This document shows, piece after piece, positions 9,879 through 17,853 of a stretch of 64,000 bases of DNA (position 1 is the first letter of the stretch; every line of letters begins with the position of its first letter). Below the pieces are notes generated by a model. It worked only from the letters and a program-made list of their open reading frames with translations. It did no database searches and was not told where the DNA came from. The DNA is taken from NCBI RefSeq assembly GCF_900156465.1, contig NZ_LT707064.1, positions 2,822,501-2,886,500 on the forward strand, in the 5' to 3' direction. This stretch comes from Pseudomonas sp. 7SR1 (GTDB lineage: Bacteria > Pseudomonadota > Gammaproteobacteria > Pseudomonadales > Pseudomonadaceae). The position numbers were made by a program, and so were the translations under genes.

Positions 9879-10205
9879 GCCGGGATCCTCGAATGTCAGG
9901 GGCGATGGGCAAAGCTTATGTTTGTGCAAGGCGCAGCGGTAGCCACATCCTGTTGAAAGCTTGCCTGATCCTGCACGGCTCGCCGTGTCGTCGCCCGGGA
10001 ATATCCACTGAAACTTGCTTGAAACCTTTTGTCTCAATTTCCCGGGTCCCTGTGGTGCCATCGCCGTATCTGGCGCCAGCAATACGCAGGATTGTGCAAG
10101 GGGTCGGCAGAAATCGACTAACGAACCTGGTGGCGTGGCGCTTAACCTTTGATCCTGTCGCAGCCTGTCCCCGGCTGCACAACGGATTACCTGGGAGGGT
10201 TGAAC
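9879..10205. promoter_or_regulatory. Divergent control region between the AraC regulator and the ABM-domain gene
   Basis: 327 bases without a gene. A 10-base direct repeat TTGTGCAAGG occurs at 9922-9931 and 10092-10101, 170 bases apart, on the same strand. AraC-type regulators bind direct repeats and can loop DNA, so these are candidate operators; the evidence is only the repeat and its position. No terminator or RNA gene is evident. Confidence 0.35.
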
Positions 10206-10559
10206 ATGTCTAAGCAGATCCCCGTCAGTCACATGGCTTTCGTGCGGGCCCGGTCCGGTTGCTCCCGGGCACTGGGTGCACGCCTGAGCACGCTGATCGC
10301 GCCCTCGCGCCAGGCCCCCGGTTGCATCCACTTTGCCCTGCAACAATCGCAATGCGACGCCGACTTGTGGCTGGTGTCGGGGCTCTGGACCGATCAGCAA
10401 TCGATGGACGCCTACTTCAATTCCCCGGCCATGGGCATTTTCGCCGAGCTGGTGCAGGACCTGGTGGTCAGCAGCCTGGACTTCCATACGTTCCGGGAAG
10501 TGTCTGCCACCCAGGCGACCGAAGGGTGCCTGGCGGCGGTACACAAACTGGCCGGTTGA
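10206..10559 (+). CDS. Antibiotic-biosynthesis-monooxygenase (ABM) domain protein
   Basis: Small protein of 117 aa with the dimeric alpha-beta ferredoxin-like ABM fold seen in YgiN-type quinol monooxygenases: a hydrophobic first strand (VSHMAFVRARSG), APGCIHFALQQSQCDADLWLVSGLWTDQQSMDAYFNSP, and a last strand near SLDFHTF. The pattern of 'vsgLWtdqqsmdaYfnsp' is typical of the family. Start ATG 10206 with TGGGAGGG upstream, not the earlier ATT-initiated frame. Function may be oxidative or electrophile stress; divergent to an AraC regulator. Confidence 0.75.
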   Translation: MSKQIPVSHMAFVRARSGCSRALGARLSTLIAPSRQAPGCIHFALQQSQCDADLWLVSGLWTDQQSMDAYFNSPAMGIFAELVQDLVVSSLDFHTFREVSATQATEGCLAAVHKLAG

Positions 10560-10600
10560 AGGTTTAATGGCGGTCATTTCCACCGCCAGGATGCGTACAC

Positions 10601-10834
10601 ATGGCACGTAAAGCCTTTGAAACCTTCGAAGCTGTCTCCGCCGTCATCCCCAAAGAAGGGGGCGGCTACCATGCCGCCATCGCCACCAAGGCCATCGGTG
10701 GGGCCGGTGCGCCGCGTTTCAACAAGGTGCTCGAAGAGCAGACCTTCGATACCGCCGCCAAGGCCGATGAAGCCGCAGCCGTGCAACTGACTCACCTCAA
10801 GGGCGTCAGCGAGGATGGCGGATTGCTCTGGTAA
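10601..10834 (+). CDS. Conserved small hypothetical protein
   Basis: 77-aa acidic/neutral soluble protein (MARKAFETFEAVSAVIPKEGG...). No signal peptide or membrane segment. I recognise it only as a type of small conserved pseudomonad protein of unknown function. Ala-rich helix in the second half (DTAAKADEAAAVQLTHLKG). It lies 41 bases after the ABM-domain gene on the same strand and could be co-transcribed; it is convergent with the flavin reductase gene. Confidence 0.7.
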   Translation: MARKAFETFEAVSAVIPKEGGGYHAAIATKAIGGAGAPRFNKVLEEQTFDTAAKADEAAAVQLTHLKGVSEDGGLLW

Positions 10835-10885
10835 ACCCGCGTCGCCTGTTGGGCTCGGGAACGGGTCTTCACCTGTGGCGACCCT

Positions 10886-11506
10886 CTACTTCGGGCGATG
10901 CATCTTGAACAACGCCTCGGGGCCCAGCTGGAAGTAATCCGCCGGGCCGCCGCCGCGCAGGATCGGTTCGGCGGCAGCGGTGTCGTAGATCCCGTCCTTC
11001 AACAGCCACTTGGCGATGTGCACGGCGACGACTTCGCCGAGGATCAGCCAACTCGGCACCAGGCCTTTGTCCGCCCGCTGCAACTGAATGATCTGCGTGA
11101 CCTTGCATTCGAAGGACACCGGGCTTTCGGCGACGCGCGGCACCTGTATCACCCGCGACGCGGCCGTCGTCAAACCCGCCAGTTCGAACTCGTCGACCTC
11201 GGGTGCAACCATCGCGCAGCTCTGGTTCATCTGCTCGGCCAGCGGCCGCGTGGCCAGGTTCCAGGCGAACTCACCGGTCTGTTCGATGTTGTTGAGGCTG
11301 TCTTTGCGCCCGACGCTGGAAAAGCCAATGATCGGCGGGATGTAGTTGAACGCATTGAAAAAACTGTAGGGCGCCAGGTTCAAGCGGCCTTCGGCATCCT
11401 GGGAAGAAATCCAACCGATGGGGCGCGGGCCGACGATGGCATTGAACGGGTCATGGGGCAGGCCGTGGCCGTTGGCGGGTTCATAGAAATGGATGTCATC
11501 GGGCAT
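10886..11506 (-). CDS. Flavin reductase-like (FMN-binding split barrel) protein
   Basis: 206-aa protein of the flavin reductase-like domain family, which binds FMN in a split-barrel fold. Signature: DPFNAIVGPRPIGWISSQDAEGRLNLAPYSFFNAFNYIPPIIGFS, followed by DSLNNIEQTGEFAWNLATRPLAEQMN. Such proteins serve as flavin reductases or flavin-binding oxidoreductases; the partner is unknown. I chose the ATG at 11506 (MPDDIHFYEP) rather than the upstream frame start at 11563, because the family begins directly with such a short N-terminus and AGGGATC lies upstream. Confidence 0.85.
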   Translation of the reverse strand: MPDDIHFYEPANGHGLPHDPFNAIVGPRPIGWISSQDAEGRLNLAPYSFFNAFNYIPPIIGFSSVGRKDSLNNIEQTGEFAWNLATRPLAEQMNQSCAMVAPEVDEFELAGLTTAASRVIQVPRVAESPVSFECKVTQIIQLQRADKGLVPSWLILGEVVAVHIAKWLLKDGIYDTAAAEPILRGGGPADYFQLGPEALFKMHRPK

Positions 11507-11675
11507 GGCGGGCGATCCCTGGAAGCGCTTTCGAAAGGGGCCAATAGTGCAAGGCCAGGGCATTTATTTCCAGTTCCGGTGGTTGCAAGAAAGATCGCAG
11601 CCTTTGGCAACGCCGACGGGATCTTAACCGTCCTGCCGTCGCTGCCAGAGGCGGCGATCTCTTGATACCCACTCA

Positions 11676-12035
11676 TCAACCAATCGCTTCAGCAGTGCCG
11701 GTCTTGTCGAAACCGTCGGCGGCAATGGCGTCAGCAGTGCCGGTCTTGTCGAAACCGTCGGCGGCAATGGCGTCAGCAGTGCCGGTCTTGTCGAAACCGT
11801 CGGCGGCAATGGCGTCTGCGGTGCCGGTCTTGTCGAAACCGTCGGCGGCGATGGCGTCTGCGGTGCCGGTCTTGTCAAAGCCATCGGCGGCATAGCTACC
11901 GACGTGGCTACGTTCGATGGCGGCGCTGGCCTCTGAGCCGAAGGCGGCGGAACCGGTCTTGTCATAACCATCGGCGGCGAAGGTGTTGGCAGCCAGCATC
12001 GACAGGGTCAGGGCGATCATCAGTTTGGTTTTCAT
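11676..12035 (-). CDS. Small secreted protein made of 14-residue tandem repeats
   Basis: 119-aa protein with a signal peptide (MKTKLMIALTLSMLAANTFA). The mature part begins ADGYDKTG and, after a spacer with AIERSHVGSY, contains five consecutive units AADGFDKTGTADAI (last one AADGFDKTGTAEAIG). At DNA level these are 42-base tandem repeats, nearly identical for the first three units and diverging slightly toward the 5' end of the gene. Related pseudomonad proteins are, as I recall, sometimes labelled 'phage infection protein', but I know no solid basis for that. Copy number is likely to vary between strains. No transmembrane or enzymatic motif. Function unknown; probably periplasmic or extracellular. 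Confidence 0.8.
   Translation of the reverse strand: MKTKLMIALTLSMLAANTFAADGYDKTGSAAFGSEASAAIERSHVGSYAADGFDKTGTADAIAADGFDKTGTADAIAADGFDKTGTADAIAADGFDKTGTADAIAADGFDKTGTAEAIG
11683..11892. repeat. Five 42-bp direct tandem repeats inside the secreted-repeat gene
   Basis: The unit, read on the plus strand, is CAGTGCCGGTCTTGTCGAAA plus 22 further bases, with period 42, in register with 14 codons. Changes are mostly silent, pointing to recent slippage or unequal crossing-over. There is no spacer variation, so it is not a CRISPR array. Confidence 0.85.
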
Positions 12036-12332
12036 GTCAGTACTCCGAAGTGGTTGGCGTTGGACGCCTTGGGGTTGAAACTTATGTTACGCTTGTTAAA
12101 TCGATTAAAAAGCGCAAAAAAATGCTTAAAAAAATCGGTTAAATAGATATGTAGGCGGCAGAGGCCCAGCGGTCGATAAAACTCATCACCGGCAAGGTCA
12201 ACGGCGTTCTGTTGAGGATGAGAATGAGAGGCAGGCATTAACCAGAGATTAATGTCGGATAAATCTTTCGATACCGAACGAAAAAGGGGCGAACCCAGTA
12301 GGTTCGCCCCTTCGTTTTGTGCACCTCGGTGA
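12036..12332. other. Spacer with A/T-rich promoter region and kgtP terminator
   Basis: 297 bases without a gene. The part next to the repeat-protein gene (12080-12160) is A/T-rich and on the minus strand contains TAACATAAG, a plausible -10 region for that gene. The other end holds the permease terminator. An open frame across 12032-12238 (68 codons) has no recognisable protein features and I regard it as non-coding. Confidence 0.5.
12281..12316 (-). terminator. Rho-independent terminator of the permease gene
   Basis: Perfect 10-bp stem GGGGCGAACC (12286-12295), loop CAGTA, GGTTCGCCCC (12301-12310). On the minus strand it is followed by TTTTT, so it ends transcription of the permease that stops at 12333. 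Confidence 0.85.
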
Positions 12333-13652
12333 TCAGTCGGTCACGATCCGCGAGTGTTTGCGGGTGTCCTTCATGGTGATGTACACCAGCAGCGACACGG
12401 CGATGCACGCCGTGACGTACCAGTAGTAGCCGGTCTCCATGCCGATGCTCTTGAACCACAGGGCAATGTATTCGGCGGTACCGCCGAAGATCGACACGGT
12501 CAGGGCGTAAGGCAGGCCGACACCCAGGGCGCGGATTTCAGTGGGGAACAGTTCGGCTTTCACCACGGCGTTGATCGAGGTGTAGCCACTGACAATGATC
12601 AGCGCGGCCATGATCAGGAAGAACGCGCCCCACCAGGTCTGGATGGTGTGCAGGGTGGTCAGGATCGGCACGGTGAACAGTGTGCCGAGGATGCCGAAGG
12701 CGATCAGGATCGGCCGGCGCCCGATCTTGTCCGACAGGCCGCCGATCACCGGCTGCAGGCACATGAACAGGAACAGCGTGGCAGCGGAAATCGTGGTGGA
12801 GTCGGAGATGCTCATGCCGACGGTGTTCACCAGGTATTTCTGCATATAGGTGGTGTAGGTGTAGAACGCCAGGGTGCCGCCCATGGTCAGGCCGACCACG
12901 GTGAGCAGTTCCTTGGGATGGCGCAGCAAGGTGCGCATGGCGCTTTCCTTGGACTTTTCCTTCTTGGTGAACGACTCGGTTTCTTCCATGCCGCGACGCA
13001 GGTACAGCGCCACGATCGCGCACAACGCGCCGATGGCGAAAGGAATACGCCACCCCCAGGCGTACAACTGTTCGCTGGTGAGGAACTGCTGCAGCACGAT
13101 CAGCACGCCGAGGGCGATGAGCTGGCCGGAAATCAGGGTCACGTACTGGAAACTGGAAAAGAAGCCGCGACGTTCCTTGGTCGCCATTTCGCTCAGGTAG
13201 GTGGCCGAGGTGCCGTATTCGCCTCCCACCGACAGGCCCTGGAGCAAGCGGGCGAACACCAGCAGGATCGGCGCGCCGACGCCGATGGTTTCGTAGCCGG
13301 GGCTCAGGGCGATGATCAGCGAGCCGAAGCACATCAGGTACACCGACGCCATTAATGCCCGTTTGCGGCCGGCACGGTCAGCGTACAGGCCCATCAGCCA
13401 TCCACCGATAGGACGCATCAGGAAACCTACGGCGAAGATGGCGGCGGTGTTGAGCAACTGGGCGGTGGTGTCGCCCTTGGGGAAGAAGACTTTGGCGAAG
13501 TACAACGAGAAAGCGGCATAGACGTACCAGTCATACCACTCGACCATGTTGCCGACCGAGCCGCTGAAGATCGATTTGATCCGGCTGGCGGTGGTTCTTT
13601 CACGGGCGGGCACGGCAGCCGACCCAAGGGGCAGGGCGTTGGAGTTATCCAT
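12333..13652 (-). CDS. kgtP: MFS alpha-ketoglutarate (dicarboxylate)/H+ symporter
   Basis: Inner-membrane permease of 439 aa, 12 predicted hydrophobic segments, metabolite:H+ symporter branch of the MFS. N-terminal SGSVGNMVEWYDWYVYAAFSLYFAKVFFP is characteristic of KgtP-type proteins, followed by the loop 2-3 motif GWLMGLYADRAGRKRAL and RLLQGLSVGGEYGTSATYLSE. The close resemblance is to alpha-ketoglutarate permease (KgtP/PcaT); substrate assignment is inference. Upstream there is a sigma-54 promoter and two palindromic activator sites, consistent with dicarboxylate-responsive control, and a terminator follows the gene. Single-gene transcript. Confidence 0.85.
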   Translation of the reverse strand: MDNSNALPLGSAAVPARERTTASRIKSIFSGSVGNMVEWYDWYVYAAFSLYFAKVFFPKGDTTAQLLNTAAIFAVGFLMRPIGGWLMGLYADRAGRKRALMASVYLMCFGSLIIALSPGYETIGVGAPILLVFARLLQGLSVGGEYGTSATYLSEMATKERRGFFSSFQYVTLISGQLIALGVLIVLQQFLTSEQLYAWGWRIPFAIGALCAIVALYLRRGMEETESFTKKEKSKESAMRTLLRHPKELLTVVGLTMGGTLAFYTYTTYMQKYLVNTVGMSISDSTTISAATLFLFMCLQPVIGGLSDKIGRRPILIAFGILGTLFTVPILTTLHTIQTWWGAFFLIMAALIIVSGYTSINAVVKAELFPTEIRALGVGLPYALTVSIFGGTAEYIALWFKSIGMETGYYWYVTACIAVSLLVYITMKDTRKHSRIVTD

Positions 13653-13714
13653 TGAAGGATCCTTCGTTTAATTGTTTTTGTGGAGCGCGCGGAAACGCAG
13701 CCTGACAGGGCTAT

Positions 13715-13730
13715 AGCAGGAGCTGTGCCA
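13715..13730 (-). promoter_or_regulatory. Sigma-54 (-24/-12) promoter of the alpha-ketoglutarate permease gene
   Basis: On the minus strand the sequence is TGGCACAGCTCCTGCT, a full match to TGGCACR-N4-YTGCW with the invariant GG and GC ten bases apart. It lies 63 bases upstream of the permease ATG, giving a leader of about 50 bases. Confidence 0.85.
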
Positions 13731-13773
13731 GGAGACGAAGGGCCGGTCTAGAGGGGCTGGCGTTGGATAATGA

Positions 13774-13818
13774 GCGGAAAACCGCCTATCGGTGTCGTGA
13801 GGGTGAGCGGGAATCCGC
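13774..13818. promoter_or_regulatory. Two tandem enhancer palindromes upstream of the sigma-54 promoter
   Basis: GCGGAAAACCGC (13774-13785) and GCGGGAATCCGC (13807-13818), each preceded by TGA on the plus strand. Their centres are 33 bases apart, about three helical turns, and about 75 and 108 bases upstream of the predicted transcription start. Core GCGG-AA-CCGC resembles the DctD upstream activating sequence of rhizobia as I recall it. Likely binding sites for a sigma-54 activator of the DctD type, such as the one encoded at 19966-21315. Confidence 0.7.
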
Positions 13819-13849
13819 TTACTAGGAGGGGCTGTGTTGTTGTGGCCGG

Positions 13850-13881
13850 CCTCATCGCGAGCAAGCTCGCTCGCGATGAGG
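13850..13881. repeat. REP element
   Basis: Perfect 13-bp inverted repeat CCTCATCGCGAGC / GCTCGCGATGAGG with a 6-base loop, containing the pseudomonad REP core GCGAGCAAGCTCGC. Lies in the 299-base spacer between the permease promoter and the pilus operon end. Confidence 0.85.
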
Positions 13882-13911
13882 CCAGGCCAGTCACTGCAAG
13901 AAGAACGACCT

Positions 13912-13940
13912 GACAGAAGCGCCTTGGCGCAGCTTCTGTC
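13912..13940 (-). terminator. Hairpin after the pilus operon
   Basis: GACAGAA-GCGCC-TT-GGCGC-A-GC-TTCTGTC forms a strong nested stem 11 bases after the tip-adhesin stop. On the minus strand it is followed by a T-rich stretch (GTCGTTCTTCTTG). Probable terminator. Confidence 0.6.
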
Positions 13941-13951
13941 CAGTGCCAGCC

Positions 13952-15097
13952 TCAGGGTGAAGTCGTCGACGGTGTGAACTCCAGTTTCAACTCGCCCCGG
14001 TATTGCCCGGTGTTCTTGTCGATCTGGTTGAAGGGCGGTGTATCCAGGGTGATGGGCCATGGGGTGCACACGACCGGGAAGGGCACGTTGGGCAAGCGCA
14101 CGGCGCGGATATCGGCATTGTCGATACCGGTATGGGCCACCGTTTGTCCCGACACGTGCTGTGTCTCCCCCAGGTTGGCGGTGCGGGTGCGAACCCGGTA
14201 TTCGATCCGGTTTCGCTCACCCGTGCCGCCGGAGGCATGGTGCACGAAGAAGCGGCCCTCCATGCCGGGCACGGGGTTGGCGCCGGTGATGCGCACCTCG
14301 TAACGGTGGCTGTTGGCGTTATAGCCGTCGTAGAGGCACGCATCGACCACCGCCTGGCCGGATACCACGCCGCCCGGCCCGCTGCTCAATGGCCGGGTGC
14401 GCAGGTTCAGGTCCACCTGCGGGGTGCTGATGCCGTAGGCGGGCAGGTAGATCTGCACGTTATTGTGGTCGGTGACGTCCAGTTTGAAGTCGACGGTGTA
14501 GGTATGGGCGCTTCCGATAGGCTGCGAGTAGAACCTCCTGAGCTTCATGACCAACTGCGCCGTCCAGATGCCACCGGAGGGCAATTTGGCGAGTTCCGAG
14601 CGAGGAATCCACAGGGTGGAGGCCGTGCCCGTCACATCTACGCCCTCGCAGTTCCCGGATGAGGTTGATGTCAGCATCCAGATGCTTTCTCCCCACGTAC
14701 CACAGGGACTGTTGAGCGGGTGTCTGCGTATGATGTTGCCCTTGACAGTCAAAACCGTGGAGAGTCGACTGCGTTTTTCCGTGAAACGCAGCAGTATATC
14801 AGTGGTACCCCACCTTCCTCCGGCGGTGGTCAGGCACTGGCCTGTCGCGGGATCGGTGTTGGACAGGCAGACAAAGTGCATCGTTCTGTAGCTCGAATGT
14901 TCCACAGGCTGTTCGTGCCAGCCATGGATCATTCGCGTCCAGATGTAATGATCGGCGGGCGGAGTCGAGCGGTCGAACTGCAGCATCTCGGATTGATAGT
15001 GGTTGCCGGGATGGATGTCCCCCAGCACCGGCAGCGCAGCGAACGCGCCGATCAGTGCGCCCAGGCGACGCGCCCAACGTTGAAAGGTCGAAGTCAT
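13952..15097 (-). CDS. CS1-type fimbrial tip/minor subunit (CooD/CblD-like)
   Basis: 381-aa exported protein: signal peptide MTSTFQRWARRLGALIGAFAALPVLG, then a mature domain starting DIHPGNHYQSEMLQFDRSTPP. Position after the usher and overall size fit the initiator/tip adhesin of alpha (class 5) fimbriae, such as CooD, CfaE or CblD, where an N-terminal adhesin domain is joined to a pilin domain. Four Cys pairs are possible (for example CLSNTDPATGQCLTT and CVC near SRYPVVCTPWP). Its ATG overlaps the usher stop (ATGA), indicating translational coupling. The receptor is unknown. Confidence 0.82.
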   Translation of the reverse strand: MTSTFQRWARRLGALIGAFAALPVLGDIHPGNHYQSEMLQFDRSTPPADHYIWTRMIHGWHEQPVEHSSYRTMHFVCLSNTDPATGQCLTTAGGRWGTTDILLRFTEKRSRLSTVLTVKGNIIRRHPLNSPCGTWGESIWMLTSTSSGNCEGVDVTGTASTLWIPRSELAKLPSGGIWTAQLVMKLRRFYSQPIGSAHTYTVDFKLDVTDHNNVQIYLPAYGISTPQVDLNLRTRPLSSGPGGVVSGQAVVDACLYDGYNANSHRYEVRITGANPVPGMEGRFFVHHASGGTGERNRIEYRVRTRTANLGETQHVSGQTVAHTGIDNADIRAVRLPNVPFPVVCTPWPITLDTPPFNQIDKNTGQYRGELKLEFTPSTTSP

Positions 15098-17781
15098 GGC
15101 AGGTTTCTCTTGTCTGGCGATAACGCGGCGCTGCGGCGTGCCGTCCAGCGTCCCAGTCGATCGGGGTCGTTCAGGTCCTTCGGCAATGCGTCCAGGGTGG
15201 TGCTATGGCAGGTGAGCGTGCCGACCTGCCGCAAGCTGCTGCGCGCGGTCGCCGACTGCACGGCACAGGCGTGCACCCCGTTCAGGTCCAGGGCGAACAA
15301 CGGTTGCGGGTGTTTGGCCAGGTCGACGACGAAGCTGCCGTCCTCGGCGGTTTCCATCATCGCCGCGTTGAGGATGGCGGCCTGTGCCAGCGGTTGGCCC
15401 TGGGCATCCACCAGGCGTCCGACGTAGGTGTAGCTGAGGCTGGATTCGATGTACTGCACCGCCAGCTTGCCGGGTGGCAGGAACCAGTCGCGGCTGCCGT
15501 TGCCGACGTTCACCGTGCTCAGGTTCTGGCGCGAGGCATCGGCATCGCTGATGCGAGTCTGGGAAACCTGGAAGCCATTGATCGGAATCAGCCGTTTTTC
15601 ACCGAAGCCGATGCTGGTCTGTGAGCCGTAGCCGCCACTGACCTTGGCCGCGGCACCGTTTGCATTGTCCGCCGGCGCCGCGACGATGCCGACGGCGGCT
15701 CCGGGGCCCGTACCGCCTTGGCCGTGGCCCCAGAAGAAACCCTCGCGCCCCAGTGCCAGGGAAGAGGAGTGGTTGCCGCTGAGGCCGGGGCGTGAATCGT
15801 TCCGGTCGCCGCCACGCTGCGACACCGCCAGGCTCGTTTCGCCCCAGCTGCGCTCGAGGCGCCCGGCCAGTTCGGCGTCCCAGCGGCCGAGGTCGTCGTA
15901 ACCCAGCCCGGTGTTCAGTTCGTTGCGACCTTGTTCGCCGTCCCAGACACGGGTGTGGGCCAGGCTGGTCCGCACACTGTCGCTGGCGGCCCGTTCGCGG
16001 CGCGCGTCCATGCCGACACTGCTATGCCGGAAGCCGCCGGAGGTGGAGCGCTCGTTATGGGACAGGCTGAGGCTCAGGTACACGCCGTGGTCGGTGGGCC
16101 GGTTGCCGCTCTGGTTGCGAAACGCGCCCACCCGGTGGGTGAGGTGGAACTGCCCCAGGGGATGACCGCGGGAGAAACCCACCTGCAGGGTGCGGGCCCA
16201 GGTCGCGGTGGTCAGTTCGTCGGTCAGGTCCGGTTCGCCGGGCAACGTGTTCCAGTAATAGGAAGGGTTCACCTGGGCATAACGGTTGTAGCTGTAGCCG
16301 GCACTGAGGGCGCCGCCGGCCAGGGGCAGCGAGGCGCTGGCCGTCAGCGATTCGTTGCAGCCACTCTGCTGGTAGGTACGCCGGTTGTGCTCGCAGGACG
16401 GGCTGCGCAGCGAGTAGCGATAGAGATTCCAGGACAGGCCATGGTTGAACGTCAATTGCTGGCTGTTGCCGCTCGCCCCGTCATTGCCCTCCAGGATAGC
16501 GGCCGACAATGACCAACTGCTGGCGCCCAGCGTACCGGCCCAGTCCAGGCGGCTTTCGTTGTAGAAGGCCGTGTCCAGCCAGGTGATGCCGCTGGTGAGC
16601 GCCAGGTTGTCCAGCAACGGCACCCGCAGGCCGGTCTGGACCACGGCGGCGGGGTCCTGTTCGTACAGGGAGTGCTCGGCCGTGCGCCCGCCCTGCAAGA
16701 ACCATTGCACGGTGTCATCCCCCAGGCCGTTGCCGTCGGTGCGGCTGAAGGGCACGGTTTCGGTACGGGTCACCTGGCCGTTTTCGATCACCCGCAGGGT
16801 CACCGGATAACTGCCGTTGGGGAAGGTGCGGGTGTCGACGTTCTGCACGCCGGCATCCAGGTAAGACGTCGAAAGCAATTCCTCGCCGCGAAAGGCGTCG
16901 ACGCGGGCGCGCTGGGTCAGGATCAGGGAGATAGGCGTGCCCTGCCCGACGACATCGCGATTGAGGTAGGCCAGGGTGGTGCCGACCCGGGCACCGTCGA
17001 TCCGGCCCAGGGGCAGCAGGCTGAAATTGAAGTTGCCGCCTTCGGCGCTGGACAGGTTGCTCATGTCCATGCGACCTGCCTGTGCATAGTGTTCGCGGTC
17101 GAAATCGCGCCGGTAATAGGCGTTGTTGAATTCCAGGTTGCTGTCGCTGCCACGCTTGTTCTGGTTGGCCTGGTAGATCCAGGTGAATCCCAGGTGGCTG
17201 TTTTCACCCAGGCCCAGTGCACCGAGGCCGCTGGCGCCAAGGGCACGGTAACTGTCGGACTGGGCGATATTGATGTTCTGCCGGTGGACGAGGGCGTTCT
17301 GCGCCTCGCTCGGTGTATGCAACCGCAGGGTCGAGGCCTCGTTGGTGGGCAGCCAGTCCTTGCGCAGGAGCACCTGGAGCCGGGCGCCGGCCTCGTCGAG
17401 GATCACGGCCACTGCCTCGGTTTCCAGATAGCCGCAACTCGCCTCGCTGGCCAGACCGTAGGAGCAGGCCAGTTGGCTGTTGCTGGGCAAGGGCTGTGAC
17501 AGCAGTGGCAACAGTTCCTGGGGCGTGGCCAGCGCGCCGGCCTCCACCAGCAGGGCCGCGATGCGTTCCGGTTGCTGGAATTCGATCCGGCCGGGCCGGA
17601 CCAGCACTGGATGCAGGCCGAGGTTGCGATTGAACAGTTGCAGCTCGAGTTGTTCCACCTGACCCTCGACCAGGGCTTCGAAGCCAGCCGGTACCCGAGT
17701 CAGGTCGTCGGACGTGGCCGCTACGGCATCGGCCAGCGCCCATGAAAGGGAAATGGAGAGTGCGGTGAAATGGAGTTTCAT
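15094..17781 (-). CDS. CS1-type fimbrial outer-membrane usher (CooC/CblC-like)
   Basis: 895-aa outer-membrane usher that secretes and assembles alpha-fimbriae. Signal peptide MKLHFTALSISLSWALADAVAA; a long beta-barrel region rich in short alternating strands (for example GTTLAYLNRDVVGQGTPISLILTQRARVDAFRGEELLSTSYLDAGVQNVDTRTFPNGSYPVTLRV); C-terminal E-set-like part ending in LVDAQGQPLAQAAILNAAMMETAEDGSFVVDL. The RVDVFRG...YPVTLRV stretch is typical of CooC/TcfC ushers rather than PapC. It lies behind a partial-terminator-like hairpin after the major pilin gene. Confidence 0.88.
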   Translation of the reverse strand: MKLHFTALSISLSWALADAVAATSDDLTRVPAGFEALVEGQVEQLELQLFNRNLGLHPVLVRPGRIEFQQPERIAALLVEAGALATPQELLPLLSQPLPSNSQLACSYGLASEASCGYLETEAVAVILDEAGARLQVLLRKDWLPTNEASTLRLHTPSEAQNALVHRQNINIAQSDSYRALGASGLGALGLGENSHLGFTWIYQANQNKRGSDSNLEFNNAYYRRDFDREHYAQAGRMDMSNLSSAEGGNFNFSLLPLGRIDGARVGTTLAYLNRDVVGQGTPISLILTQRARVDAFRGEELLSTSYLDAGVQNVDTRTFPNGSYPVTLRVIENGQVTRTETVPFSRTDGNGLGDDTVQWFLQGGRTAEHSLYEQDPAAVVQTGLRVPLLDNLALTSGITWLDTAFYNESRLDWAGTLGASSWSLSAAILEGNDGASGNSQQLTFNHGLSWNLYRYSLRSPSCEHNRRTYQQSGCNESLTASASLPLAGGALSAGYSYNRYAQVNPSYYWNTLPGEPDLTDELTTATWARTLQVGFSRGHPLGQFHLTHRVGAFRNQSGNRPTDHGVYLSLSLSHNERSTSGGFRHSSVGMDARRERAASDSVRTSLAHTRVWDGEQGRNELNTGLGYDDLGRWDAELAGRLERSWGETSLAVSQRGGDRNDSRPGLSGNHSSSLALGREGFFWGHGQGGTGPGAAVGIVAAPADNANGAAAKVSGGYGSQTSIGFGEKRLIPINGFQVSQTRISDADASRQNLSTVNVGNGSRDWFLPPGKLAVQYIESSLSYTYVGRLVDAQGQPLAQAAILNAAMMETAEDGSFVVDLAKHPQPLFALDLNGVHACAVQSATARSSLRQVGTLTCHSTTLDALPKDLNDPDRLGRWTARRSAALSPDKRNLP

Positions 17782-17798
17782 ACGGGGCCTTGGCGAAG

Positions 17799-17832
17799 AA
17801 AAAGGGGAGGTACGACGGTGCCGTACCCCCCC
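17799..17832 (-). terminator. Intra-operon terminator/attenuator between major pilin and usher
   Basis: GGGGAGGTACG (17804-17814) pairs with CGTACCCCCCC (17822-17832) with one A-C mismatch; on the minus strand it is followed by TTTTT. It sits between the major pilin stop and the usher start, where partial termination would give excess pilin mRNA over usher mRNA, as in other chaperone-usher operons. Confidence 0.65.
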
Positions 17833-17853
17833 TCTGGGGAGGACCGACGGTCG

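Noticed and set aside
11683..11892. Possible CRISPR array
   Set aside because: The repeats are contiguous, coding and 42 bases long with no unique spacers.
11662..11895. Plus-strand open frame of repeated 14-residue units opposite the secreted-repeat gene
   Set aside because: It is the mirror of a 42-base repeat unit lacking stops; the minus-strand gene has a signal peptide and a sensible start, this one has neither.
12354..13355. 333-codon plus-strand frame opposite the MFS permease gene
   Set aside because: Antisense shadow; it is rich in Gln, His and Asp and has no family features, while the permease is unmistakable.
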